From positions 6,448,001 to 6,512,000 of the forward strand of contig NC_081335.1 of assembly GCF_022539665.2 (NCBI RefSeq): a stretch of 64,000 nucleotides of DNA, written 5' to 3'. The stretch's first letter is position 1. Each line of letters begins with the position of its first letter. This DNA comes from Daphnia carinata (lineage: Eukaryota; Arthropoda; Branchiopoda; Diplostraca; Daphniidae). Both the position numbers and the translations under genes were made by a program. Under the pieces are notes generated by a model, which saw only the letters and a list, made by a program, of their open reading frames with translations, had not been told where the DNA came from and did no database searches. Below, piece after piece: positions 33,881 through 45,565 of the stretch.

Positions 33881-34792
33881 AAATATTTTAAGGACTTAAA
33901 AGCACTTAAGCAGCAAAAAGAAAAGATAATGATTTTTGTTTAGTTAAAAAGCTGCATCTAGTACTTAAAGAGATTTTTCCATACTTTAAATTGATGGGAA
34001 AGTTAAGAAACTTGAATTCAGTGGGGGAAGTAAAATTAAGTGTCGTTTTACGATAATTAATTTTTTTCAATAGCTTTTACCTACCGAAAGGTCCTTAATA
34101 AAGCATGCATTCGCTACTGTGTATGAGTTCAGCAGGTTGGAGTGAACAGCAGTTTTGTGTAGAGAAGAATGAGGCGAATTGACACAATGGGCAAATTGAA
34201 ACAAAAGTTGTAACTCTCGCTGTATAAGAGGAATTGCCTTCAAAAATTCAGGAAATAGAATTAGGGGCTTCACAATTTAAAAAAAATTTATAGTTTTTTT
34301 TTAACTCTTCAGGATATCGTTAAAAAAAATCATTGTTTTAGTCTACGTGAGGTACCTTTGCTTAGAAGATTTTTTACCCCAAACACGCTATGCTTTATTA
34401 ATAAAATTAGTTTTAAGCGATTTAAAATTTATTTTTCTACTGCAGCATACCACTTGTGTTTTTCCTCGCGTTTTAAATAATATGAAATACTCCAGTTTTA
34501 TGATGATCCTACTATGGGGCAAATGAAATGCTTGGTTCTTTTATTCGCTGAGAGTAGGAAGCCCATTTTTCGCAATATGTCAACATGTACTTGCACAAAT
34601 ACAGTTCAGCGAAAGATGAAAGGAATTATGATTCTACATTTTTTTCTAGCATTTATTTCAGCATTTTCTGGTTACTTAATCATTTTTAAAAATTAAAATA
34701 CTTTGTTAAAAAATAAAATACTAAGGTGATAACTAGAACATAAGAAATATGTTTTTCAAAAAAATTTTGTCATTTCGTTAAGTGTAGTATAT

Positions 34793-35106
34793 TGTAACGG
34801 ACGATCGACGTCAGAGCCGTTTATTTGGAAATCAAAGAGAATTGACTACAGAATAACTAGGAATAAGGGAAACAAAGGTTTAAACAACTTTGATACGTAA
34901 GAGTAACTAAGACGGAAGGACCCCGATTCAGCCGAGTGGTCTTCTTTTATACCATCGTTGGGCGTTTTCTCCTGTTCTAGGGATTTAAGTAATTGGGTGA
35001 TAACCTTCCTGTGACATTTAATAATCATTAGTTTATCTAACTCTCGGGAGTTAACCACGAGATAAATTCTATAGGTTGCATAACCCTACGTCTGCTGTGC
35101 GTTACA
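34793..35106 (-). repeat. solo LTR, 314 bp
   Basis: It starts TGTAACGG and ends CGTTACA, with ATAT repeated at 34789-34792 and 35107-35110. On the minus strand it has TATAAAAG at 34944-34951 and AATAAA at 34820-34825, in the right order for a retroelement promoter and polyadenylation signal. This sets its orientation. No other copy is in the window. Confidence 0.85.
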
Positions 35107-35470
35107 ATATTTTTTAAATGATTTTTTAAGTTTTAATTTAAAATTTTTCTAATTTTTTTTGTGGGTATTATTGGCTCAATTAATTGACACACGAAATATC
35201 GTAAAAATTAAGGAGAAGGGGCATTTTGTAACTGAAAATTTTTTTACCGCAATACCTGTTCTGAATGCTGAAATATTGCTATTTCTATTTAAAGGGGATC
35301 CGCAGAAGATTCCTAACTGGAAAATTCACCTTGCCGCCATCCCTTTAAACTCTTTAAATTGCCATGATATATTGGCAATTGAAACACTTGCAGCGACTTT
35401 AGTAAAAACCTTATTTAAGTTTAAGTCACTTTAGTTTTATGTATCACGACTTTCAAAAATATAATTTATT

Positions 35471-35597
35471 GGCTGAAATGTTTGTCCCTAAGGGGAAACA
35501 AAAAAAAACAAATTTTGTTTCAATCTACCCCTTTGGCTGAAATATTTGTTCCTAAGGGGAAACAAGAAAACCGAAATGTGTTTCAATTTATCCCACT
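35471..35597 (+). repeat. two-unit tandem repeat of about 64 bp
   Basis: Two direct units begin GGCTGAAAT and contain CCTAAGGGGAAACAA and TTTCAAT. They lie inside the right part of the diverged MITE. Confidence 0.6.
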
Positions 35598-35605
35598 CTC
35601 CTCTA

Positions 35606-35878
35606 CTTAACGCAGTTTCTTACCAACAGTAATAACTGCTGCTACCCTATCTGTAACTACTGTCTTAACAGAAATCCTTTTTCTTTAGCTTCGAAGACTA
35701 CTTCGTTTGGTTCTGGCTCAGTTAGCGTCATTCCCATTGGATTATATAATTCCGTATAAGCCTGTAGCTATATGTTACATAATAAATAAAAAGGATCGTG
35801 CCTAGCTTTTCGGCTGAAGGCTGCAGTCTGAAAGGTGGTTGTACGACGTGCCTTTTATCCCATCGCAGCATCAGCATA
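35606..35878 (+). other. upstream region of the sulfotransferase gene
   Basis: This region holds no supported coding exon. ATAATAAATAAAAAG near 35780 is a possible core promoter element, about 100 bp before the chosen start codon. The assignment is weak. Confidence 0.3.
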
Positions 35879-38800
35879 ATGCTCTCATTTCCACACTTTT
35901 ATTCTAGCCGTATTCTGAGACTTGGTTGTTTTCTGGTAGTGACTTCTTTTTGTTGCTTCAGTGTTAAGTTAACGACTCCTTGGAACCATAATTTATTAGC
36001 GGGAAAAGAAAATAATCCATCTTTGCAACGACCCTTAGTGAAAAAAAATGTGAGTTACCCTTGGGTTGGGGATCCTACGTGCCAACATTTTCCCGTACAG
36101 GTAGACCCAATTACAGTTAACTATGAGGTTTAGAAAAAAGTTTTTATTATTTTCACACAGTTCGCAGCGAATAAATCTCGACTCCCATGGGCTCTGACTT
36201 CTTTTCCTGGAAGTGGCGTTACTTGGACGCGACAGATGGTCGAAGGCGTAACGGGGTGAGTGCTCAATTAAAGTGCTAAGACAACAAGCGAAATTCGTTT
36301 AAGTTTAGAAAACATTCTCAGTGGCTGAAAGAAATGCTTTGCTTACTTATTTGCCGTTTTTCTACTCTCAAAATTTCACTCTTCTTCCACCTCGCTAGAG
36401 TAAAAATTGCAGCAACAAAAAAAAAATTTTCACCAGGTCATATTTTAATTAGCTCTGTTCAAATAGATTTTTTATTACACGACAATCAAATTGATCTTCT
36501 AAAAAAAATCAGAGAACGAAGCAATTTTTTTGTGCTCTTGAAAAATGCAGCTCGCATAAAAGCAGGAAAGGGTCGGGGAGAGAGGAGGAAAAAGACCTGT
36601 GGACAGGAAGCTCAATTTTGGATCCCGCTGGTACTTACTGAAAAAAAACACTTGCAAATTTCATCTCCAGATCCACCACCATGAAGCGCATAATACCAGA
36701 AACTTTTGACGATATATCCCCAACAGTTCGATAAATAAAAAGTCAACAAGTTTTGCGAATATACGAATGCAAGGATTCCAAGATCCACTTTAGTTAAATT
36801 TGATTTATTCTACTAACTGTTACACTTTAAATAATAACCGCTAATTTTAGGCATTATGCAATTCAAAGTCATAAAAATAATATTTGATAACCTTTCCCTA
36901 TCCACGCAACATTACCTAAAATGTTTAGCTTTTTATTGATATCTGTAATTTGGTAATTTTTTAGCCCAGGGAACATTACCTAAACATAACATAAAGCTAC
37001 CAATTTTCTGAAAAACCTTTTTCTATTTCATGCTATTATCACGCCAGGATTAAGAAGAGGCCGTCATAGGCACTTTTAATATGAGACGTGTATTAACGAC
37101 GTGCAAACATCAGTTCAAATGCAACTAGACTGGGGGTCTACTGAGCGAAACATACGGGTATTTATACCTTAGGAGAGGGTATACCCTATCGCCGGAAATC
37201 TCGATGATAAGATCGCCGGACATCTCATGATCGATTGAAATTGCATTGTTAAAATGGTAACGAATGTATGGGGTGTTTTACCACGAAAATTTAGTAATCC
37301 ATCACATTACTCGTAAGGGGTACGAAAATTTCGGAATGGGTGCAAAAAATTTTTGGTTTATGCTAAAAATACTTACTCAAAACTAGATTTTAGGTCTTTA
37401 AACACCGGAATGAACCCCGGAAAATAACTTGAAAAATAATTTGTGGATTTGAAAAGTTGTACGAATCCCGCTTATGTATGTGTAAAACAATTGTTTTTGA
37501 TTACATTGTGTATTTGCTGTGATTGGCTAGCGGGGGGTCACCTTATAAAGGGTTCAAACCGCCACTGGCTGGGGTGAATCGTCAGGATGAGGCTTTTGGA
37601 AGGCTAGAATCTGGACAGAGACATTAAGCGATTCAACGGGCAGAAGCAACAAACCGGTCGACGGGGCCACTACATTGGGCATTTTGGCGGACAGTGGTCG
37701 GATCGACGAGCAGAGGCAAAGAATAGTTCGACGCGCAACTAGAGGGGACTCTTTGGCGGGGCAACAGTAACATAAATGAGTATTATTATTTAATGAACCA
37801 AAAATTATAAACTAAGCGACAGGCGAGTGGGTAGGTAAAAAAAATCATATCCCGTTATCTGCGTTGCCAATAGACACCCATAAAATAAATAAGGTGAACA
37901 CAATTAATAAAAAATGAAGAAGCAGTACATCAATTATAGTTACAAAGATTTTTGTTTATATAGGGGCTAAGTATTTGAATAAAGATAGATTGATTGGCCG
38001 TAAGATATGGCTTTCGAATCTCTGTCTCTGGTTCGAGACTCGTCAAAGCAAATATGTTTGCTATTTTTGGTTTCATATATTTCTATCACACCACTTTCGG
38101 CAAAGAAACGTACCGATAATTGTTGGAGAAATACCGGCAATTTTCGCTTTCGATAAGGTACCGTCGGTTTTTGTTGTTAAACCGTCTGCCCTTTGTCCAC
38201 CGCTTTAGTCTATTATTTATTTTTATTAACAAAATTTTACAGTGTAACCATCAAATCAACTTTAACTTCAACAGCTTCAACTTAGAAAATAACACGAAAA
38301 ATTATTTTTTATATCACTATTGTATTAACAGTTTACGTTTTAAAGGTTCATTCTTTTCAAAAGATTATACTTTTCAGTTAAAAACAAACAAAAAATATCA
38401 AATCGGGTAGAGAAGGATTACTGTTTAAAATTTCTTAGGATATTTACGGGAACAGTCTATGGATCCGAAGAACCTGGGATCATCGACGGTATTTTCTATT
38501 CTTGTGACTGTACTTGCCAATAAAACTGTTAACAATTTCAAAATTTTCACGCAGGGAATTACTATGGCAATAAGGCAGAAGACTACTGTGGATGCACAAT
38601 CTTGATTAAGGATCATGGATATCCAGAATTCTACCCGTTTCTAGGGAATGAGGGACCGTACCAAGGCAGAGCAATTCTTCTCCTTCGAAATCCATTTGAT
38701 GCCCTTTTCACCTTTGCGCACTATCGGTGGAGTGGCAATAACCAAAACGGGACTGTATCATTTGAGCTTTTTAGTGGACATGAATGGGATAGTTTCACTA

Positions 38801-39243
38801 TGTACGTAGCATTTGAATGGGCGGAGCATGCCGTTCGTTGGATTGAAACTATAAAAAATGGGACGGTCATTTTCTACGAGCGTCTTCTAGAAGACACTGA
38901 GAGTGAACTGAGAAGATTGTTACGTGCTATAAACTTTATCGATCCTCATCATCCACCTGTTCACCTGGAACGGATGCGTTGCTCCCTGTTACATAAGAAC
39001 CGCTCGGACCGTAAACGTAAACAAAAATCAACGTAATAATCTTTTAATATTTTAATCAAATTTTCCGATGATTTTTTTTATCTTAACCGATTTCTTTGTT
39101 TTTACAAAAGAATTCTACTTACTGAAGAGAGCCACTCTAAGATCATGTCATCAATCCAAAGAGTGCAGAGAAGCCTGCAAAAAAAAGGCTGGCCGTTGCT
39201 TCCGCTTCATCTCTATCACATACCCAAATACGTCAGTTCATAG
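35879..39243 (+). CDS. WSC-domain-type sulfotransferase, five exons
   Basis: Five exons with GT-AG junctions keep frame throughout: 35879-36100, 36161-36255, 38439-38488, 38555-39010 and 39128-39243. They total 939 bases, or 312 residues plus stop. The first Met is followed by a single hydrophobic segment (ILRLGCFLVVTSFCCFSV), as in a type II Golgi protein. Exon 2 carries the PAPS-binding loop SFPGSGVTW and exon 3 IFTGTVYGSEE. Exon 4 has LLLRNPFDALFTFAHYRW, which includes the 3'-phosphate-binding Arg and Asn. The C-terminus GWPLLPLHLYHIP fits the WSCD family. It would transfer sulfate to a glycan in the Golgi lumen. Intron 2 (2.2 kb) holds repeat B and a SINE-like copy. The last acceptor (39127) was chosen because it alone gives the family-like C-terminus. 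No WSC domain is visible in this short form. Confidence 0.85.
37244..37475 (+). repeat. repeat B, copy in the sulfotransferase intron
   Basis: It starts CATTGTTAAAATGG, one base from the CACTG terminus of the copy at 59336. It aligns with that copy through GGGGTGTTTTACC, TACGAAAATTTCGG and TTTAAACACCGGAA. The CACTG-type end suggests a further CACTA-like family. Confidence 0.65.
37500..37760 (+). promoter_or_regulatory. isolated promoter-like cluster inside intron 2
   Basis: GATTGGCTAG (an inverted CCAAT box) at about 37520 and TTATAAAG at about 37545 lie in a more GC-rich 250-bp island. No gene follows on the same strand until the SINE-like copy. It may be a remnant of a retroelement LTR. 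The interpretation is weak. Confidence 0.25.
37980..38215 (+). mobile_element. tRNA-headed SINE-like repeat, copy 2
   Basis: A tRNA-like head at about 37980-38045 has an A-box-like GATTGATTGGCCGTAAG and the B-box-like TGGTTCGAGACTC. A body with CACCACTTTCGGCAAAGAAA, GGTACCGTCGGTTTT and CCACCGCTTTAGTCTAT follows. It aligns with the reverse complement of 32521-32775 along the body. It lies in intron 2 of the sulfotransferase gene, just before exon 3. Confidence 0.55.
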
Positions 39244-39326
39244 AATGTTAGACAAAGTTTTTATTTTTATTTTCCCCTGGCTATTTCATTATCTTATTTG
39301 CCTTCGATGCCTAGATTTTTGTGTTA

Positions 39327-39751
39327 CACTGTTAAAAAAGGCCCCGAATTTCGGTGAAATTTGCACCTAAGTCGGACTCTGCCAATTAGGTGGAAATATC
39401 ACCTAAAATAAAATTTCGGGAAGGATCCCTGAAACTGGTAAAAGTCCTCCGATCAATGGTTAAAATAACACCTAAATTAAGACATATGTTTAGCAAAAAA
39501 TGAAACCAAATGATCCGTTTGTGTACTAGTTATTTATATGAATAATTGAAATAATAGCAGGAAATCCAACTGAAAATGATCTTTATTGTTAATGTATCTT
39601 AGTTAACAAATTAAGACGAGCACAAAAGTATAGATCAAACTCTCTGCAATTACAAACACAACGAAAAAATACTTCATCTTATCCACCAATGCGGAAAAGG
39701 AATGAACAGATGCACAAGTATCAGTTGCTTCGTCCTTTAGGCCTAAAACGT
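39327..39751 (+). mobile_element. left-end fragment of a CACTA-like element
   Basis: The fragment starts CACTGTTAAAAAAGGCC and follows the complete copy at 30141 up to CCTAAAACGT, then stops. It contains the intact, uninterrupted target site (GTGTACTAGTTATT) that the MITE at 3237 used in another copy. Confidence 0.8.
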
Positions 39752-40060
39752 GCTATAAGCAACGGGGCAGGAATGATTGTGTGGGTGATAACTCTAACAT
39801 GCCCTGATTAAGGCAGCCAATAAATAACCAAAAAATTAGCATAGTAAACTACACTTTTTAAAATTAAAAGGCAGTACATCAAGTATTTGCTTAAACTTTC
39901 CCTACAAAGGGACTAGGGATTAACGTTTGTATTTATCGATTGGGTGTCAGATATAGCACCCGACTAAAACAAACAGTGAATGATAATTCAATAAATATAT
40001 AAATGAATTTGAGAGCTTAATTATCAACTTGATTGCATTGACGTTCAGAATAATAGTACA
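39752..40060. other. AT-rich spacer between CACTA-like fragments
   Basis: I see no gene, RNA or repeat boundary in this stretch. Confidence 0.5.
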
Positions 40061-40703
40061 CACTGATAAAAAAAAGCTCCGACTTTCGGTAAATTTGCAA
40101 CTAAATGTCTCTTTCAGTGAGATGCAAATATCACCTCACAAATTTTAGGAAGGTTCTCTGAAATCAGTAAAGATTACTCCGAAAAAGTGGTAAAAATAAC
40201 ACCTAAAGGAAGATACATATTTTGCGAAAAATGAAACCATACTACTTACTAAGATTTATACACAAGGGATTGAAATTATGGCAGAAAATACAATTGATAA
40301 GATATTTATTGTTAATGTTCAAAAGCAAATTATTTTGCATTTCAAAAACGAAATAGGCTTGGACCATCCAGCTTCTATTCGATATCCAGCCTAAAGGGAT
40401 TTAATAATTTGTAAGAGCGTGACAGTCCCAATGAAGGTGGAATTCCGATCGGATCGTCCGATTTATTTTCTCATCATTTCTGGATGACACCTAATGTTGA
40501 AAAATTTACAGTACGATACGTTTTTACTAGCAGGCCAGTTTTTTTTGGTTCCAAGCCCCTGTAAATAGCTTTAATTAGGCCACAAGAATGGAGGAAAAAA
40601 TACCACTGCACCATTCCTTCTTCAATATTTTGTTCAAAGAATAATACTGTGTTTGCTTAGTTCGGTTCGATTCAGCATCTGTCACAAGTCAAACAAGGTA
40701 TAT

Positions 40704-41031
40704 TGGTCTGGCAACCGTATTTTGTTTATAAATATATGTGTCACCTATATCGATTACTAAGATAGAGGGCCACACCACGCGCATCACAATTAGGTTACTA
40801 TTTAACCTGTTTTGAGGTGACGTAGTAACTTAACTGAACTTGTAGTGTCTATTCCGCGTGTGTGTTCTGCCCGATAGGTAATATTGTATTATAATTTACT
40901 CCCCTGAATTTATTCTTACCATTTGTACGATCTTGCCTATTCCGCGTGTGTGTTCTGCCCGATAGACACACAAAGAGTCACAGCAATACAAGGATTGGAA
41001 ACAAACCTTTCTCAAAATCAGCGTGAGAACA
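40704..41031 (+). repeat. 5' LTR of the BEL element
   Basis: It begins TGGTCTGG and ends GAGAACA. The 27-bp motif containing CCGCGTGTGTGTTCTGCCCG occurs twice inside, near 40851 and 40940. Confidence 0.88.
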
Positions 41032-41033
41032 AC

Positions 41034-41049
41034 TGGTCCTTCGAACCGG
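41034..41049 (+). other. primer-binding site of the BEL element
   Basis: TGGTCCTTCGAACCGG lies two bases after the LTR. It is complementary to a tRNA 3' end of the form CCGGTTCGAAGGACCA. The TTCGAA T-loop core in the complement supports a tRNA primer; the tRNA species is not assigned. Confidence 0.75.
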
Positions 41050-41098
41050 AGTGAAGTTTAAGAAAATCAATTCAAGATAACTACACCTACGTTGGATA

Positions 41099-42790
41099 AT
41101 GGCAGCGAGTATTCCAACCTACGACGTGGCGAATCCCTTGACACCTGATGTGTTAGCTAAGTTGGAGGGTGACAGGACAGTCAGTCGCAGAAGAATTACA
41201 ACTATCTGCCGAGAAGTTGAAAGCATTATAGATGCAAACGGATCTATTGGGAGCCTGAAGGTGATGCTGACGAAGATTAGAACTTTGCTGTCAACACATG
41301 AGCAACTGAGTGAAATACTCATTGCACATAGTACATCAGAAGACGACACAGATAAGCAGTTTCAAGCCCAGCTTGAACGCAAGTAAAGCTGAGCGCAAGC
41401 GAAGCTTGAGCAAGTATTTACGCAAGGTAGAAGACGTTGCTGACGCAATCAAAGCTTACAGAGTGTCACAGAACGACGTCACCTCATCAACAACTTCATC
41501 GGCTGCAAGCGTCAAAAGCTCTCGTTCAAGCCAAAGGGACCCACTATCAGAAACTGAGAGGAAATTGAAAGAGTTGGATGAAGAGAAAAGGAGAAAAAAG
41601 ATGGAATTTGAACAGGCAAATGAAAGGTCTAAGTAGGCCAAACAAGAGCTGGATCGTGTGGAAATGGAGCTAGAAAACCTGGATGTGGACGAATGGAAGT
41701 TGAAGCATCCAGGCTCCCCAGTGGAAGATGGCGCTGAGGACGAACAAAGGTAGAAGATTGGTTTCGAACGTTATCACCTAGCCAACCCACAGAAAATCAA
41801 GCACCAGACGGCTGGATTGAAGATTATTTGGCAGATAGGGTTGAAGTCTCTACACAGCGGGTCGACCAAGTTTAAGTCTGCAGATCTGTAATTCTACGGT
41901 GGGGACCCAATTGACTGGTTCTGCTGGATTGATTTATTCAAAGTATTAGTACCTGAGACACCAAAGTCCCCTGGGGAGAAATTGGCGATTCTGAAAGGAC
42001 ACCTGACGGGGAATGCCAAATGACAGTCAAGACGTTGGGTGGTGGGGAGCCGGCCCACAAAGAGGCCTTAAAGAGATTGAAGCAATCATTTGGAAGACAC
42101 GATGTGTTAAGGGTGGCACATCTACAAGCTTTGGAGCGTCTAGAAAGAGGAAATAATGCAACGGCATTTCAACGATTTGCTGATCGAGTGAGAGCACATC
42201 TATTCGACTTGAGTAGAATAGGCGAGACTGCGCAACCAGACATCATTGAAAAGATCTGCCGGAAGTTGGCCCAGCCCGACCGACTTGCGTGGAATGATAA
42301 GAAGCCGTATGGGGCCAGCGAAACGAGATCATTTGAAGAATTTGCTGATTGGCTATGCCAGCGAGCCGCGGCATACCAAAACGCCTACGAGATCGTCACC
42401 GAATCAAGCGCAGAATCCGGAAAGAAGAACAGAACTCACGGTCGATCGCACCAGACGTCGACTCAGATAGAAGGTAAACCAGGTGGAGACTCGTTTATTA
42501 AGAGAACTCCTTTTTGTTATCAGTGCAAAGGACAGCATCGATTGACCGACTGCCCAGCGTACCAGAAACTGGCGGTGGGAGAAAGATTCACGTTTGGCCA
42601 AACCCACCGATTGTGTTTCAACTGTTTAGGCGCCAATCATTCGGTTAGATTCTGCAACCAATGGAAGGAGTGCGGTCGGAACGGTTGCAATCGGCGTCAT
42701 CACCATCTCCTACATTATGACGACAAACCAGCTGCAGCTAAGGGAGCATCAGCCAGATGCTCCAAAGACGAACTTCAGGAAGAGGTTGCG
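41099..42790 (+). pseudogene. BEL gag, with stops and frameshifts
   Basis: The start at 41099 opens an N-terminal helical region. The frame changes near 41370, meets TAG at 41634-41636 and another stop near 41752, and continues to an open frame from 42020. The nucleocapsid part has three Cys/His clusters, including CYQCKGQHRLTDC and CFNCLGANHSVRFC, as is usual in BEL elements. Gag would build the particle and bind RNA. It is not translatable as one protein here. Confidence 0.8.
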
Positions 42791-45154
42791 ATGGGGGTGA
42801 TGAATGTACGAGTCCAAAATTCCCAAGGAGAGTATATGTGGGCCAATCTGTTCATCGATGAAGGAAGTAACACATCCCTTGCAAGAAGTGACTTCATTCG
42901 GAGCTTAGGAATCGATAGAGAGGATCAGAAATTAGAGATGAAAGGAATCGGTGGAGTCAGCCGCTGTTACAACACATCCAAAGAAGTAATCGTGACCGTT
43001 AGGTTATTGACAGGAGGGGAGACCACCATTAAGGTCTCCACGATGCCGACGGTGACAGATCCCATCCCGTACGTCGATTGGAACAAATTGAAGACCCGTT
43101 GGAAACATCTCAAATCCCTACCGATCAAATCAGCAGGAGGGCAGGTGGACTTATTGATTGGAGTTGATCATTACCACCTCATCGTTCCAACCGAGTCTAG
43201 GGTTGGAGAAGAGGGAGAACCAAGTGCAGTAAAAACACAATTCGGATGGTACGCTCGTGGAGTCATCGGAAGCAAGTTAAGAAGACAGCCAACTAGCCAC
43301 ACTGTTAGAGTCGTACGCAGCTATTCGTTACGAGTCAACGCAGCATTGGAGAAGGAGCTTCGAGGATTTTGTGAGACGGAGAATTTTGGCACTGAAACTC
43401 CAAGGCTGGTGATGCCACCCGAAGACGAAAGGGCGGTGAAGATTGTCGAGGAGGGGAACCAGGAAGCTGGAAATAGGATATGAGGTACCAATACCATGGA
43501 AGGAAGGAGAACCTTCACTGCCAGATAACAAGAAGCTGGCGCTTTACCGCTTACATGATTTGTTTAAACGGTTTGATCGAGACCCGGACTTCAAGGCGGC
43601 TTACCAAATGGCTATCAAGTAATACATCGATGCGGGATACGTGAGCGAAGTGAAAGAGGAAGGTGACCCGATCAGAGCGCAATACTTCCTAGCCCACCAT
43701 GGTGTTTACAAGAAGTCGGCGTCGGAGAGGAAGCTGAGAATAGTGTTCTACTCAATTCCAAGGAAAGTGTTTGAATGATGCGATGCTGACCGGACCTACA
43801 CTTCAGAATATGCTGCCATCAGTGCTGACCAAGTTTAGAGAAGCGGAAGTTGCATTCACTGCGGACATCGAGGCGATGTTTAGTAGAATTCGATTGAGAC
43901 CACAAGATGCCCGTTACCACCGTTTCCTGTGGCGAGAGGATGGATCGTCCGAAATCAAGACTCTTCAAATGGATCGGCTGGCGTTTGGTGACAGATGCTC
44001 TCCATTTATTGCAATTAACACGATACGAAGGGCGGCCACAGATTCTGGTGTCGGAGGGGAGGTGGCAGACGCCGTTCACAACAATCTGTACATGGACGAT
44101 TACTTGGATTCAGCCAAGAATGTGGAGTTAGCAGTTGAGCGGGCCACTGGAGTAAAAGAAACTCTAGCGGCGGGAGACTTCCATTTTAAGACATGGCTTT
44201 CAAATTCTCCCGACTTTCTAATGGCGATGGGTGTGGATCCGGCGTAAGAAAAAGATGACCATCCACTATCAGTTCCTGATGATTCCACAGAAATTCTAGG
44301 CGCATGTTGGAGGCCTAATCGAGACGTCCTGACCTTCGTCCTATCGGAGTTAAGTGAGGTGGAGTTCACCCGAGCTGGATTGGCGAGAAAAGTGGCCGGA
44401 CTGTATGATACACTAGGACTAGCCGCCGACAGTAGTTAAAGCCAAAATTCGCCTGCGGGAGATTGGAACGCGTGGCCTGGATTGGAGCGACGAAGTTGAT
44501 CCTGAGAATAAGGATTGGTGAAGGAGATGGATCACTTCATTGGCAGTATTGAATAAGTTAGAGGTCCCACGCTGTTTATTTCCGGATCGAGAAAAAATAT
44601 TTCGGTCGGAGCTGCACACCTTTGCGGATGCATCCCAGTAGGCGTTTGCGGCAGCGGTCTATATCCGGATCCAGTAAGCGGATGGAGCCAACTTGAATTT
44701 AATCATGGCAAAGACAAAGCTAGCTCCGAAGAAAACTATCTCCATCCCCAAAATTGGAGTTGCAAGCAGCCTTATTAGGAGCCCGGCTAGCTGATTTCGT
44801 CTCCAAATCTCTTCTAGAACCCATAAGGAGCCGTAAATTCTGGACGGATTCCTCATGCGTGCGGAATTGGATCCGGTCAAACGCGGCGTACTACAAACCT
44901 TTTGTGGATCATCGGATCGGTGAGATTCAAACTTTGACTTGGCCGGAGGAGTGGAGATACGTACCCGGAAAATTGAACTGTAGCGATGTGGCCACTCGTT
45001 CCTCGCTCGAATTGGACCATAAAACTCCAAATTCTTGGATCAAGGGTCCTGAATTCCTGTACCAACCAGAAGAATGTTGACCACAGGATCTGCCTTGGAT
45101 GAAGGTGTCGGAGGAAGGTCGGTCCACCCGCGAGAGTCGGTGTCACATCGTTAA
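42791..45154 (+). pseudogene. BEL protease, RT and RNase H
   Basis: The protease has the BEL-type variant FIDEGSNTSLARS near 42855. The frame breaks near 43483 and 43740. The RT follows with FTADIEAMFSRIRL and the YMDDYLDSA catalytic box near 44090. Stops and shifts occur at 44245 and 44437 and through 44640-44760. The RNase H/linker part contains WTDSSCVRNWIRS-like and PEEWRYVPGKLNCSDVATR sequences. The coding sequence ends at the Gypsy LTR, before any integrase motif. Confidence 0.85.
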
Positions 45155-45402
45155 TGTCGCGTACTCGTCTTAAAAGCTCAGAGTCAAGGAGTGTATTCAA
45201 GGTCTACACGCTACCACAGTGTTCCAAAGACTAACTAGAGTTGAGCCAGCCAGCCGCCCACAACACAGTCGATGGGTCGAGTCCAGCCGGATGGGATCCG
45301 GTGACCGTCCGGTCACACCAATCTCATGTAACGACGACAAATCCCGGCGGATGTGGTCCAGACGACTGGAATTGGAGTGCGTCCGGTTCGATGGTCGCGA
45401 CA
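45155..45402 (-). repeat. 3' LTR of Gypsy copy 2
   Basis: This 248-bp repeat has TGTCGCG and CGCGACA termini and differs from the copy 1 LTRs at scattered positions. No partner LTR is present. Confidence 0.92.
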
Positions 45403-45565
45403 GATCCCCCTCTTCAAGCCCTACTCGTCCCGAGTAGGACCGCGAGCGGCCGACGCGATCAAGAACAGACAGGCTAACAGCTACAGATACCAAGTAAACG
45501 GTAACGAATAGGCATAACTAAACAAACAAAAAGAGAGAAAAAAAACAAAAAAAAACAAACAACCA

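Larger units (their letters stand above)
26665..34121 (-). mobile_element. unclassified TIR element (X/Y family), copy 2
   Basis: The left end is type Y (CACAGTGGCGACTGAATACT) and the right end type X (reversed CACAGTAGCGAATGCATGC). Both are flanked by TA. An alternative X end closes at 32459, also followed by TA. In between are a multi-exon minus-strand gene reading from X to Y, a complete CACTA-like element, repeat F and a SINE-like copy. Which X end belongs to this Y end is uncertain. CAC termini and a 2-bp TA flank would fit the CMC group or a Tc1-like element, and I leave the class open. Confidence 0.5.
34165..35605 (+). mobile_element. diverged pogo-like MITE split by a solo LTR
   Basis: The left side (GGGCAAATTGAAACAAAAGTTG) and right side (TGTGTTTCAATTTATCCCACTCTCC) resemble the termini of the pogo MITEs in spacing and wording. 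The interior includes a GGCAATTGAAACACTTGCAG block that aligns with the family. The termini are decayed. Confidence 0.55.

Noticed and set aside
33647-34121. CAGTGGCGACG as the second terminus of a 475-bp X/Y element
   Set aside because: Only the first 11 or so bases match the Y end. The sequence behind it does not align with 26665 or 22945, and the flanks do not repeat.
36334-36684. 116-codon open frame inside the sulfotransferase intron
   Set aside because: It has no family resemblance and low-complexity Lys-rich stretches, and it is not needed to keep the gene in frame.
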